From Acidobacteriota bacterium (GTDB lineage: Bacteria; Acidobacteriota; Terriglobia; UBA7540), in the NCBI GenBank assembly GCA_021838785.1, contig JAKCCV010000020.1, forward strand, positions 1 to 64,000: a DNA stretch of 64,000 nucleotides, in the 5' to 3' direction. Positions 7,978 through 16,640 of the stretch are shown piece after piece. Every line of letters starts with the position of its first letter. Positions within the stretch are counted from its first letter, which is position 1. The notes beneath the pieces are model-generated. The model made no database searches. It saw only the letters and a program-made list of their open reading frames with translations, and was not told where the DNA came from. A program made the position numbers and the translations under genes.

Positions 7978-9429
7978 ATGATGCGCATCGAAAGGCAGCA
8001 TTTACACCAAGTTGATGAGTATCGTTGGCTGATTCCCCGCCACATCCACCCAGACATGCGAACCGACGCTCTGGTTTATGCGAGCGAGCCGTTGCTGGTT
8101 GACGTGCTGCGGGATCAGTCGCTCGAACAGGCCGTGAACGTCGCCATGCTGCCCGGCATTATCGGTAAATCGTTAGCGATGCCGGACATTCACCAGGGTT
8201 ATGGCTTTCCCATCGGGGGCGTGGCGGCAACGCTGCCGGACGAGGGCGGCGTCGTTTCCCCCGGCGGAGTCGGCTTTGACATCAACTGCGGCGTGCGGTT
8301 GCTGGCGAGCGAACTGACGTTCGAGGAGGTGCGTCCCAAAATCCGCGAGTGCGTCCATCAGCTTTTCCGAGACATTCCTTCCGGTGCCGGTCGTTCCGGC
8401 TCGATCCGGCTTTCACACCAGGATCTGGATCGTGTCATGGTGGAGGGTGCGGCGTGGATGGTGGCGCAGGGATACGGAGAACCGGAGGACCTCGCCGTCT
8501 GTGAGGAAGAAGGGGCGATGGAGGGTGGGGACCCCGACGCCGTCGGCGAGCGGCCTCGCAAGCGCGGCTTGCCGCAGCTTGGCACGCTCGGCTCGGGCAA
8601 TCACTTTCTGGAAGTCCAATATGTCGAACGCATCTTTGAGCCCGAAGTGGCGCAAAGGTTTGGCCTGTTTGAAAACCAGGTGGTGATGCTGATTCACTCC
8701 GGCTCACGGGGTTTTGGCCACCAAGTTTGCACCGATTACTTGAAGGATATGGACGCCGCCATGCGTCGGTACGATATTCAACTCCCGGACCGGCAGCTTG
8801 CCTGCGTGCCTGTGCATTCTCGGGAAGGGCAAGCGTATCTCGGCGCGATGCGCGCGGCCGCGAATTTTGCTTGGGCTAACCGCCAGGCGATCACCCATTT
8901 TGCGAGGCAGGCCTTCCGGCGGATATTTGGGCCAAAGCAATCCTTGCGCCTCGTTTACGATGTGTGCCATAACATCGCCAAGCTCGAGCGGCACAATGTG
9001 GATGGCCGGGAACGGAACGTGTTGGTGCATCGCAAAGGGGCGACGCGAGCTTACCCGGCGGGGCGACCAGAGATCCCGACAGCCTATCGAAACCTTGGAC
9101 AGCCAGTGCTGATTCCAGGCTCCATGGGAACCGCCTCCTACGTCCTGGTGGGCGCGGAAGGGGCACTCAAGGAAACCTTCGGAACCACCTGTCACGGTGC
9201 GGGACGGGTTATGAGCCGCACCGCCGCCAAGAAATCTCCCTGGGCCCAAAATGCCCGCGAGCGGTTGGAGGAGCGCGGCGTTTATGTTCGCTCTGAGACC
9301 CGCGACGGCATCGCGGAGGAGATTCCCGAAGCCTACAAGGATGTGGACGCCGTGATTGAGGTGGTACACAACGCCGGATTGTCACGCCGTGTAGCGCGGC
9401 TCAAGCCGCTGGGGGTCATCAAAGGCTAA
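7978..9429 (+). CDS. rtcB: RNA-splicing ligase RtcB
   Basis: This 483-residue protein is full length for RtcB, which joins 2',3'-cyclic-phosphate or 3'-phosphate RNA to 5'-OH RNA using GTP and Mn2+. Metal ligands are seen in GGVGFDINCGVR (Asp and Cys), GNHFLEVQ (His), HSGSRGFGH and YDVCHNIAKLE. The guanylylated histidine is in TTCHGAGRVMSRTAAKK. A segment near 170-200 (CEEEGAMEGGDPDAVGER) matches the variable loop of bacterial RtcB. There are two tandem ATG codons at the start (7978 and 7981). No archease or RtcA gene is adjacent, so the substrate context is not given by the neighbourhood. Confidence 0.95.
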   Translation: MMRIERQHLHQVDEYRWLIPRHIHPDMRTDALVYASEPLLVDVLRDQSLEQAVNVAMLPGIIGKSLAMPDIHQGYGFPIGGVAATLPDEGGVVSPGGVGFDINCGVRLLASELTFEEVRPKIRECVHQLFRDIPSGAGRSGSIRLSHQDLDRVMVEGAAWMVAQGYGEPEDLAVCEEEGAMEGGDPDAVGERPRKRGLPQLGTLGSGNHFLEVQYVERIFEPEVAQRFGLFENQVVMLIHSGSRGFGHQVCTDYLKDMDAAMRRYDIQLPDRQLACVPVHSREGQAYLGAMRAAANFAWANRQAITHFARQAFRRIFGPKQSLRLVYDVCHNIAKLERHNVDGRERNVLVHRKGATRAYPAGRPEIPTAYRNLGQPVLIPGSMGTASYVLVGAEGALKETFGTTCHGAGRVMSRTAAKKSPWAQNARERLEERGVYVRSETRDGIAEEIPEAYKDVDAVIEVVHNAGLSRRVARLKPLGVIKG

Positions 9430-9548
9430 GGATGCATTAGCAACCTCGCCGGGCTCGACTCTCCTCTTTATGGCGGGCGGGGCACGTGCTTTAATGGAAT
9501 GGCAGAAAGCCGCCTTGGGAACTTGGCGGTGGGGCTGGGCCGCCCGTC

Positions 9549-10568
9549 ATGAAGAAGGGGGAATTCGTCATTTCCGTGGCACTGGCTGCGCTGGTCATGA
9601 CGATGTTCATCATGGCGCAGCAGCACTGGCAAACGCCCACCTTCAAGGCGGTCGCCCAACACGCCGAAGCTTACCTCTTGAATCACGCCAAAGCGAGCGA
9701 CGGACTCCCCCAGCTTTCGGGGTTCGATGTGGCGCGAGTCTATCCTCTGAATTACGGTCTCCGTGCCGTGCTCTACCGGTCCAAGGTGGTGACCTTGGGT
9801 TTCTCACCTGGCCGACTCATCATTTACAATCGCGCCGATCAGCCCCTTTACGCGCATGACACCCTCGAAGGGGCGCGCGACAACTGGACCGCCATCTACG
9901 ATTTCGCGGGCCGGCACGGAATGCCCGTGACCGGAGGACGGCCCGGCCCGCTTTTTCTGCGCGACATCAATGGCGACGGCAAAACAGAAATGATCATCGG
10001 CCAATACTCAGGGGGCGACCGTTGCTGCACCACGTTGACCGTGCTTGAAGTCAACGCCCATGGACTCGAGACGATTGCCCATATCCAGGGTCTCAACGGC
10101 TGGCCGTTCGACGGGTTGGAGGTCCGCCGGCTGGGGCACGACCGCACCTGGCAGCTCATTGTCCATCGGCCCGTGACCACCGCCTGTGGCTCGCGGAGCG
10201 ACGCCGCAGACGTCATTTCAATCTATGCGTATGGCAACGGAAAGTATTCGAACCAAACCCAGAAATTCAGCACCTACTTGGACGGCGTGCTCCGTGAAGA
10301 CCTGGCCCGCTGGGCGCGGGAGAAATCTCCGCCGATTTCTCTTTTGCAGAGCCTCGCCGCGCTTTATGCGGAACTTGGTCAGCCGGATCGCGCCAAGAAG
10401 TTCTTCGCCCAAAATCTGCCTCACTTCGTCCCTCAGCTTCAACAACAAGGATTGGATCCTAACGCCTGCCTAAGCGATGTGAATCATTTGGTGGATACTT
10501 TGGCAAAACCTCCGGCGCGAGGGGAAGCGCCGCGCGCACTTGGGACTGCTGTGGCTTCGGTTCCCTGA
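9549..10568 (+). CDS. Membrane-anchored protein with FG-GAP-like motif
   Basis: The 339-residue protein has an N-terminal signal anchor (FVISVALAALVMTMFIMAQQ), an extracytoplasmic region with one calcium-loop motif resembling FG-GAP/VCBS repeats (LFLRDINGDGKTEMIIGQYS near 135), a Cys pair in GGDRCCTTLTV, and a TPR-like helical tail (ISLLQSLAALYAELGQPDRA). I do not recognise the family and assign no function. ATG 9549 lies directly after a GC-rich spacer from rtcB. It is probably a single-gene unit, because 554 non-coding bases follow. Confidence 0.75.
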   Translation: MKKGEFVISVALAALVMTMFIMAQQHWQTPTFKAVAQHAEAYLLNHAKASDGLPQLSGFDVARVYPLNYGLRAVLYRSKVVTLGFSPGRLIIYNRADQPLYAHDTLEGARDNWTAIYDFAGRHGMPVTGGRPGPLFLRDINGDGKTEMIIGQYSGGDRCCTTLTVLEVNAHGLETIAHIQGLNGWPFDGLEVRRLGHDRTWQLIVHRPVTTACGSRSDAADVISIYAYGNGKYSNQTQKFSTYLDGVLREDLARWAREKSPPISLLQSLAALYAELGQPDRAKKFFAQNLPHFVPQLQQQGLDPNACLSDVNHLVDTLAKPPARGEAPRALGTAVASVP

Positions 10569-11122
10569 CGCGCGCGCCGCGCTCTGGCTTCTGCCACGCT
10601 AGCGGAGGTCTTTGACCGGCAACTTGTCAGCCGCCCCACCTGCCTCCCGACGAGCTTCTCCGATGGCACGGTTTCGGCCCTGAAGCGAGTTCCGATCGTC
10701 AAGCCAGAGCGGCCAGGGATTTGGCGCAGGTTGGCCAGACCAGCGCGTGAATCTCAGAGCGATCGGAGCAACCCGCAACACGCAAAACAGCGTGGCGGCC
10801 ATACACCCCGGTAGCTGCAGCAGTATCGTTTCCATCGCTGGATTGTCGTGCGCTAGAAAGTTTGCCGCCTGTGCTGCGCAAGCCCATCAACATCAATAAC
10901 TTGCCAGTTCTAAGCGGAGGCTGTGGCTCGACAGGAGCAAAAGTTGGCAACAAACTTGACTCGGTTGTATAGATTCGATAGGATAAGAGGGCAAGAGTGG
11001 GGCAGGGTCCTTCCATGGGCAAGCGGCACGACGGCCCGTAGCGCTGCGCCCACTTTTTGCGGAGTCGAGGAAGGCCAGCCGAGACGTTCGTCCGGCATGG
11101 CCTTAAGCCTGAAGGAGATGAG
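10569..11122 (+). other. Long intergenic region before sufB
   Basis: No convincing gene is seen in these 554 bases. Open frames here are short or run antisense into sufB. The second half holds a good promoter (10956-10984) and a leader of about 130 bases that ends in the sufB ribosome binding site AAGGAG at 11112-11117. The first half has no recognisable structure. Confidence 0.6.
10956..10984 (+). promoter_or_regulatory. Sigma-70-like promoter of the suf operon
   Basis: TTGACT at 10956-10961 and TAGGAT at 10979-10984 are separated by 17 bases, a good housekeeping promoter about 140 bases before sufB. An Rrf2-type regulator encoded at the far end of the operon (19200) probably acts here. No clear palindromic Rrf2 operator can be picked out by eye. 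Confidence 0.6.
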
Positions 11123-12568
11123 ATGCCAACACCGGTCAATAACGTCGAAGAACTGGCAACCAGGGAATATAAATACGGTTTTGTGACCGAGGTCGAGCAG
11201 GAAACGGTTCCGCCCGGACTCAACGAGGATGTCATCCGGCTGATTTCGGCCAAAAAGCACGAGCCCGAGTGGCTGCTCGAATGGCGGCTCAAGGCTTACC
11301 GGCACTGGCTGACCATGACCGAGCCGAAATGGGCCAACATCAAGTACGGCCCGATTGATTACCAGGCGATTCGGTATTACGCCGCGCCCAAGAGCGCCGC
11401 GGGCCCGAAGAGTTTGGACGAAGTTGACCCGGAAATTCTGCGGACCTACGAGAAGCTGGGCATTCCGCTACGCGAGCGTGAGGCACTGGCGGGCGTGGCC
11501 GTGGACGCCGTCTTCGACAGTGTCTCGGTTGGCACAACGTTCAAGGAAAAGCTCAAGGAACTGGGCATTATCTTCTGTAGCTTCTCGGAGGCCGTTCAGG
11601 AGCATCCTGAGCTGGTCCGCAAGTGGCTGGGCTCCGTGGTTCCCTACACCGACAACTTCTTCGCCACGCTCAACTCCGCCGTGTTCAGCGACGGCTCGTT
11701 CGCTTATGTCCCGAAGGGCGTGCGCTGCCCGATGGAGCTCTCCACTTACTTCCGCATCAACGCCAAAGAAACCGGACAGTTCGAGCGGACACTGATTGTG
11801 GCCGAGGAAGGCGCCTACGTCAGCTATCTTGAAGGCTGCACGGCGCCGATGCGCGATGAAAATCAATTGCACGCCGCGGTGGTCGAGCTGGTGGCGCTCG
11901 ACAACGCCACGGTCAAATACTCGACCGTGCAGAACTGGTATCCGGGCGATAAGCACGGCAAGGGCGGCATCTACAACTTCGTCACCAAGCGCGGCAAATG
12001 CCTGGGCGTGAATTCCAAAATTTCATGGACGCAGGTTGAGACCGGCTCGGCGATTACCTGGAAATATCCGAGCTGCATTTTGCAGGGCGATAATTCCGTG
12101 GGCGAGTTTTATTCGGTTGCCGTGGTCAATAACTACCAGCAGGCCGATACGGGAACGAAGATGATTCACCTGGGGAAGAACACCAGGAGCACCATCGTCT
12201 CGAAGGGCATCAGCGCCGGGCGCGGGCAGAACAGCTACCGCGGCGCGGTGCGGGTGCTCAAGAACGCCGCGAACGCAAGGAATTATTCGCAATGCGATTC
12301 GCTGCTGATCGGCGATAAGTGCGGCGCGCACACGTTTCCCTATCTCGAAGTCAAGAACTCCACGGCGCAAATCGAGCATGAAGCTTCAACATCGAAAATC
12401 GGCGAAGACCAGATCTTCTATTGCCGCCAGCGCGGACTTTCCACCGAAGACGCCATCGGCATGATCGTCAACGGGTTCTGTAAACAGGTCTTCCGCGAAT
12501 TGCCCATGGAGTTCGCCGTCGAAGCGCAAAAGCTCTTGGGCGTGAGTTTGGAAGGAAGCGTGGGGTAA
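11123..12568 (+). CDS. sufB: Fe-S cluster assembly scaffold SufB
   Basis: The 481-residue protein has the usual length for SufB and the conserved C-terminal beta-helix core, with [20 protein letters not shown] (the Cys of QCDSL corresponds to the proposed cluster-site cysteine) and [20 protein letters not shown]. SufB with SufC and SufD builds Fe-S clusters from sulfur delivered by SufS/SufU. ATG 11123 has AAGGAG six bases upstream. It is the first gene of the suf run, but sufC does not follow directly: a SIR2-like and a Uma2 gene lie between them. Confidence 0.96.
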   Translation: MPTPVNNVEELATREYKYGFVTEVEQETVPPGLNEDVIRLISAKKHEPEWLLEWRLKAYRHWLTMTEPKWANIKYGPIDYQAIRYYAAPKSAAGPKSLDEVDPEILRTYEKLGIPLREREALAGVAVDAVFDSVSVGTTFKEKLKELGIIFCSFSEAVQEHPELVRKWLGSVVPYTDNFFATLNSAVFSDGSFAYVPKGVRCPMELSTYFRINAKETGQFERTLIVAEEGAYVSYLEGCTAPMRDENQLHAAVVELVALDNATVKYSTVQNWYPGDKHGKGGIYNFVTKRGKCLGVNSKISWTQVETGSAITWKYPSCILQGDNSVGEFYSVAVVNNYQQADTGTKMIHLGKNTRSTIVSKGISAGRGQNSYRGAVRVLKNAANARNYSQCDSLLIGDKCGAHTFPYLEVKNSTAQIEHEASTSKIGEDQIFYCRQRGLSTEDAIGMIVNGFCKQVFRELPMEFAVEAQKLLGVSLEGSVG

Positions 12569-12625
12569 TTTTGAATTATGAATGGCGAATTACGAATTAG
12601 GACCTGTTCGGGCCGGTAGATATTT

Positions 12626-13582
12626 ATGCGAGTATATGTGCTTGGCGCGGGGGCTTCAGTGCATGCGGGCTACCCGCTCACGAAGGACTTAGGGACAGGG
12701 CTCGGCGAGTGGGCCGACGCAAACCCTCCCCCCTGGAACTTTGCCTATTGGCCCGACAGCCAGGGGCGCAGAGACTACGGCCCAATCAACGACATCGAGG
12801 ATGCTGTGGGCCGGCTTGAGCGCGCCGATAAGCCCGGGAAAATGCTGGAAGGGTTGCTTGTGGCGCTGTGTGGATACTTCAATCGCATCCGGTGCGACAG
12901 TGCTCCGCTGTACCGCCGCTTCTCCAGGGACGTTGTTCGCCATGGGGATGTGATTATCACACTTAACTACGACGTGTCTTTGGAGCGGGAACTACGGCAG
13001 GCCGGAAAATGGGAAATCAGCAACGGTTACGGTTTCGAGATGGGTATCAGCGGCCTGCGCAGGTCACCCACGAGGCTCCTGAAGCTCCACGGCAGCACAA
13101 ACTGGATGCGCGACATTGGCAAACTGCCGGTCATCCCTTATCCGCAGGATTTCGAATTCCTCGGGTACGAAGGTATAAGCGACCCAAAGTTTGATGGCTT
13201 CGTTGCGTTGCGGTACGGCGCCATGATTCCCCTGGGTCCCAGCAAGCAGTTCTTCGTAAACAGCTCGTTCAGCCCTCGTGAGGGCGAGGAGTTCTGGAGC
13301 TCCCTCTGGGGTCAAGCAGCGGATGCATTAAGGGAGGCAGAGGAAGTCGTGATAATCGGGTACAGTTTGCCGAAGGCCGACGCACGGGCGCGGCTGCTCC
13401 TTCTGGAAAGAGCCAACCACGACGCGCAGCTTACAGTTTGCAGTGCATCTCAAAGCAAGGACCTCGCTGGTGAGTTCGCCGCAGCGGGCTTTGGGCGCGT
13501 CCGAATTCGCTCAGACGTCAAGACCTTTGAGGAGCTCTTCGCGATATATGCAAATGCGGGCAGCGCAGCAGGTAGCAGGTAA
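12626..13582 (+). CDS. Stand-alone SIR2-like domain protein
   Basis: The 318-residue protein has sirtuin-like nucleotide-binding motifs: VYVLGAGASVHAGYPL at the N-terminus, VIITLNYDVSLERELRQ near 112 (the Asn-Tyr-Asp of SIR2-like proteins), LKLHGSTNWMRD near 152 with the candidate catalytic His, and EEVVIIGYSLPKADARAR near 245. No zinc-binding cysteine quartet is present, so it is not a deacetylase-type sirtuin. It belongs to the SIR2-like group found in NAD-depleting antiphage systems such as Thoeris, DSR and Sir2-HerA, though also in proteins of unknown role. No second domain is visible. It starts 57 bases after sufB, behind an AT-rich stretch, and is followed by a Uma2 gene. Defence function is inference only. 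Confidence 0.85.
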   Translation: MRVYVLGAGASVHAGYPLTKDLGTGLGEWADANPPPWNFAYWPDSQGRRDYGPINDIEDAVGRLERADKPGKMLEGLLVALCGYFNRIRCDSAPLYRRFSRDVVRHGDVIITLNYDVSLERELRQAGKWEISNGYGFEMGISGLRRSPTRLLKLHGSTNWMRDIGKLPVIPYPQDFEFLGYEGISDPKFDGFVALRYGAMIPLGPSKQFFVNSSFSPREGEEFWSSLWGQAADALREAEEVVIIGYSLPKADARARLLLLERANHDAQLTVCSASQSKDLAGEFAAAGFGRVRIRSDVKTFEELFAIYANAGSAAGSR

Positions 13583-13592
13583 CCGGTAGCAT

Positions 13593-13613
13593 CAGACTTG
13601 TTCCTCAAGTCTG
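13593..13613. repeat. Palindromic hairpin upstream of the Uma2 gene
   Basis: CAGACTTG-TTCCT-CAAGTCTG is a perfect 8-bp stem with a 5-base loop, 11 bases after the SIR2-like stop. It is followed by CGGCGC. A related hairpin with the same GCAGACTT and CAAGT core lies directly after the Uma2 gene (14183-14207), so the gene is bracketed. Confidence 0.6.
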
Positions 13614-13641
13614 CGGCGCTTCTGGCAAAGGACTTAAGACA

Positions 13642-14172
13642 ATGGCAACCAAAACGCTTTTGACGGTCGAGGAATTCCTCCGGCTGCCGGAGCCGCCGGA
13701 CGCGCACTATGAGCTGGTGGAAGGAGTACTCATCACCGTGTCACCGACCATGCCGGAACACAACAATGTCCGAGACACACTTCTGGTTGCCCTCCGCAAC
13801 TTTCTGGCAGGGCGCGAATTGGGTCGGGTGTGGTCGGAACAGGCTTTCCACCTCTTTGGCAATACGGTCCGCATTCCCGACATCTCTTTCGTACGCGCTG
13901 GGCGCGTAGTTGATCCTCACCATCTTCCCGAAGGCGCGCCCGACTTGGCGGTGGAAGTGATTTCCCCAACCAACACGCCTCGGGAAATGGATCAACGGGT
14001 CAGCGACTTCTTCGCCGCCGGGTGTCAGCGGGTGTGGGTGGTTTACCCCGAACACCGTGAAGTTTACATCCACGGTTTGGCCGGCGTGAGCCGCCGGCGT
14101 GCAGAGGAGACTCTGGAAGACACCGAGTTGCTGCCGGGGTTTTCGGTGAGGGTTTCGAGCTTGTTTGAATGA
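13642..14172 (+). CDS. Uma2-family putative endonuclease
   Basis: This 176-residue protein matches the Uma2 (DUF820) family of PD-(D/E)XK-fold putative nucleases. Visible motifs are LTVEEFLRLPEPPDAHYELVE at the N-terminus, IPDISFVRAG near 76, APDLAVEVISPTNTPREMD with the PD...ExxS core near 95-112, and RVWVVYPEHREVYIH. Such genes are numerous in cyanobacteria, Acidobacteriota and Chloroflexota and often behave as mobile accessory genes; their substrate is not established. It interrupts the suf operon together with the SIR2-like gene and is flanked by related hairpins at 13593-13613 and 14183-14207. Confidence 0.9.
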   Translation: MATKTLLTVEEFLRLPEPPDAHYELVEGVLITVSPTMPEHNNVRDTLLVALRNFLAGRELGRVWSEQAFHLFGNTVRIPDISFVRAGRVVDPHHLPEGAPDLAVEVISPTNTPREMDQRVSDFFAAGCQRVWVVYPEHREVYIHGLAGVSRRRAEETLEDTELLPGFSVRVSSLFE

Positions 14173-14182
14173 AAACATGCGG

Positions 14183-14207
14183 CGCAGACTTAATCTTCAA
14201 GTTTGCG
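14183..14207 (+). repeat. Hairpin after the Uma2 gene
   Basis: CGCAGACTT and AAGTTTGCG form a 9-bp stem (one G-T pair) with a 7-base loop, 10 bases after the Uma2 stop. Five Ts follow at about 14212-14216, so it could also terminate transcription. It is related in sequence to the hairpin at 13593-13613. Confidence 0.55.
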
Positions 14208-14248
14208 ACAGTTTTTCAGCAGGGGCGGTTCATGCATCGCCCGTGCAT

Positions 14249-14304
14249 GTCATCTCCGCGAAGGCGGGGGACCAGGACTGGATTCCCGCCTGCGCGGGAA
14301 TGAC
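14249..14304. repeat. REP-like palindrome (GTCAT...ATGAC)
   Basis: A 56-base imperfect palindrome begins GTCATCTCCGCGAAGGCGGG and ends CCCGCCTGCGCGGGAATGAC. The two arms pair over almost their whole length around a short CCAGGACTGG-like centre. This GTCATTCCCGCG...GGCGGGAATCCAG type of dispersed palindrome occurs in many unrelated GC-rich genomes. It lies in the 215-base gap between the Uma2 gene and sufC. Confidence 0.75.
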
Positions 14305-14387
14305 GAGAAGTGGGGCGGGAACGACAAGTTAGACACAGCGGACCGGGACAATGGACTAAGAACAACTGACAAAGGACGAAAAAACGA

Positions 14388-15149
14388 ATGTTATTGGAAA
14401 TCAAAAATCTGCACGCCAAGGTTGGCGGGAACGAAATTCTGAAAGGGATTGACCTGAAAGTCGGCCTGGGCGAGGTGCATGCCATCATGGGGCCGAACGG
14501 CTCGGGAAAATCCACGCTCGCGCAAGTGCTGGCGGGCCGCGATGTCTATGCGGTGACGGAAGGCGAAGTCCTCTACGAGGGCAAAAACCTGCTCGAGATG
14601 GCGCCCGAAGACCGCGCCCGCGAGGGCGTTTTCATGGCGTTTCAATATCCGGTGGAAATTCCGGGCGTGTCGAACACTTATTTCCTGCGCACCGCGCGCA
14701 ACGCGATTCGCAAGCATCATGGGCAGGAAGAGATGGACGCCATGGATTTTCTGACCTTCATCCGCGAGAAGATGAAGCTGCTCGAGATGGACGAGAGCCT
14801 GATGACCCGGCCGGTGAACGAAGGTTTTTCGGGCGGAGAGAAGAAGCGCAACGAAATTTTCCAGATGGCGGTGCTAGAGCCGAAGCTGGCCATTCTCGAT
14901 GAGACCGATTCCGGACTCGACATTGACGCGCTCAAAATTGTGGCGCGCGGCGTGAACGCGATGCGCTCGAAAGACCGCTCGATGATTGTGGTGACGCATT
15001 ACCAGCGCCTACTGAATTACATCGTGCCGGATTTCGTCCACGTGTTGTCGGACGGCCGCATCGTGAAATCGGGCCGCAAGGAGCTGGCGCTCGAACTCGA
15101 ACAAAAAGGTTACGGCTGGCTGGAAGGCGCCGTGAACGCGACGGCCTAG
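14388..15149 (+). CDS. sufC: Fe-S cluster assembly ATPase SufC
   Basis: The 253-residue ABC-type ATPase has Walker A GPNGSGKST, signature FSGGEKKRNEI and Walker B LAILDETDSGLDI, and the H-loop VVTHYQRLLNYI. It powers the SufBCD scaffold. ATG 14388 has AAAGGA about 11 bases upstream. It is separated from sufB by 1.8 kb of accessory genes and repeats, and followed after 119 bases by sufD. Confidence 0.97.
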   Translation: MLLEIKNLHAKVGGNEILKGIDLKVGLGEVHAIMGPNGSGKSTLAQVLAGRDVYAVTEGEVLYEGKNLLEMAPEDRAREGVFMAFQYPVEIPGVSNTYFLRTARNAIRKHHGQEEMDAMDFLTFIREKMKLLEMDESLMTRPVNEGFSGGEKKRNEIFQMAVLEPKLAILDETDSGLDIDALKIVARGVNAMRSKDRSMIVVTHYQRLLNYIVPDFVHVLSDGRIVKSGRKELALELEQKGYGWLEGAVNATA

Positions 15150-15176
15150 CGCGGGCGCCGCTCGATGAGGAAAGAC

Positions 15177-15195
15177 CGCCGGTCACAGACCGGCG
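15177..15195. repeat. Small hairpin between sufC and sufD
   Basis: CGCCGGT-CACAG-ACCGGCG is a perfect 7-bp stem followed by GCTACA. The trailing GCTACA is also the end of the dispersed repeat at 730-786. It may be a reduced member of the same kind of intergenic element. Confidence 0.45.
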
Positions 15196-15268
15196 CTACA
15201 GCGCGCAGCAACGCGGGCCACGAACCGGCGCCTCGGTGGAGCAAGGGCGGCAAGGGAATTAGAAAATC

Positions 15269-16591
15269 ATGACGACTGCGATCAAAGAGAACCTGGACGT
15301 TTACCTCCAAAGCTTCCGCGAGCTGGAACGGCGCGGGAAGGTGCCGGAGTGGCTGGCGCGGATTCGGACAGAGGCCATCGAGAGATTTCTCGATTTGGGT
15401 TTTCCGACCCCGCGCGACGAGGAATGGAAATATACCAACGTCGCCTCCATCGCCCGCACGCCGTTTGAGCCCGCGCCGGCCGTGCCGGCGGAGCGCGCGG
15501 CGGAGCGGATAGCCACGCACGCCCTGGCGCAACTCGATTGTCCGCGATTAGTTTTTGTGAACGGAAAGCCGGTGCCGGAGCTTTCCTCACTCGGCGGACT
15601 CGAGGCTGGCGTCAAGGTAATGAGCTTGGAAAAGGCCGTGGCCAGCGGTACCGAGCCCGTCGAGCAATATCTGGCCCGCACGGCAGACCCTGCGACGCAC
15701 CCCTTTGTCGCGCTGAACACCGCTTTCCTTCAAGACGGCGCTTGGGTTGAAATCCCCAAGCGCACGGCGCTCTCGAAACCGATCTACCTGCTCTACGTCA
15801 CGCTGCCGGGATCGAAGCCGACGGTCACTTATCCGCGCAATGTGGTCCTGATCGGCCGCGAGAGTCAGGCGACGCTCATCGAGGGCTATCTTAGCTTGGG
15901 GGATTCGGCGTATCTGACGAACGCCGTGACGGAAATCATCGTTGAAGAAAACAGCGTGCTCGAATACGTGAAGTTGCAGAGCGAAAGCCCTGCCGCCTTC
16001 CACGTCGCCACGGTCAAGATGCAGCAGGCGCGAAACGCCAGCGCGCACGCGACGACGGTGACGTTGGGTGCCCGGCTGGCGCGTGAGGAGACGGCGTCGG
16101 TTCTCGATGGCGAGGGCGGCGAAGCGACGCTCAACGGCCTTTACGTCCTCACGGGCGAGCAGCACGTGGACAACCACACCACGCTTGACCATGCCAAGGC
16201 GCATTGCTCCAGCCGCGAACTCTACAAAGGCATTTTAGAGGGCCGCTCCACGGGTGTTTTTAACGGGAAGATCATCGTTCGGCCCGACGCGCAGAAGACC
16301 GATTCGAAGCAGAGCAACAAGAACCTGCTGCTCTCTGAGGACGCCACCATCAATACCAAGCCGCAGCTTGAAATCTACGCTGATGATGTGAAGTGCACGC
16401 ACGGCGCGACGGTGGGGCAAATTGACGCCGAGGCGCTGTTTTACCTTCGATCGCGCGGCATTAGCCAGCGAGAAGCTCGCAACCTGCTGACGGTCGCCTT
16501 TGCCAATGACGTGCTCGATAAAATTAAGTATGCGTACCTTCGGGAACGCCTAAAGGCGTCCGTTCTGGAGCGACTGGCCACGCAGCCGTAA
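15269..16591 (+). CDS. sufD: Fe-S cluster assembly scaffold SufD
   Basis: The 440-residue protein pairs with SufB. Its C-terminal core contains KTDSKQSNKNLLLSEDATIN and LEIYADDVKCTHGATVGQID, whose His in CTHG corresponds to the residue proposed to take part in cluster formation at the SufB-SufD interface, then ARNLLTVAFANDVLDKI. The N-terminal part has PTPRDEEWKYTNV, typical of SufD. ATG 15269 has only a weak upstream AAGGGA. It lies between sufC and the small heptad-repeat gene. Confidence 0.95.
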   Translation: MTTAIKENLDVYLQSFRELERRGKVPEWLARIRTEAIERFLDLGFPTPRDEEWKYTNVASIARTPFEPAPAVPAERAAERIATHALAQLDCPRLVFVNGKPVPELSSLGGLEAGVKVMSLEKAVASGTEPVEQYLARTADPATHPFVALNTAFLQDGAWVEIPKRTALSKPIYLLYVTLPGSKPTVTYPRNVVLIGRESQATLIEGYLSLGDSAYLTNAVTEIIVEENSVLEYVKLQSESPAAFHVATVKMQQARNASAHATTVTLGARLAREETASVLDGEGGEATLNGLYVLTGEQHVDNHTTLDHAKAHCSSRELYKGILEGRSTGVFNGKIIVRPDAQKTDSKQSNKNLLLSEDATINTKPQLEIYADDVKCTHGATVGQIDAEALFYLRSRGISQREARNLLTVAFANDVLDKIKYAYLRERLKASVLERLATQP

Positions 16592-16640
16592 ATCCCGCTG
16601 GGGGCGGGCCGCAAGGCCGCGGACGAAGGCAGGATGGAAC

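Noticed and set aside
10699-11292. Minus-strand open frame of 197 codons
   Set aside because: It covers the suf promoter and the first part of sufB in reverse and has no recognisable domain.
15146-15590. Minus-strand open frames near sufD
   Set aside because: They overlap sufD on the opposite strand and lack ribosome binding sites and domains.
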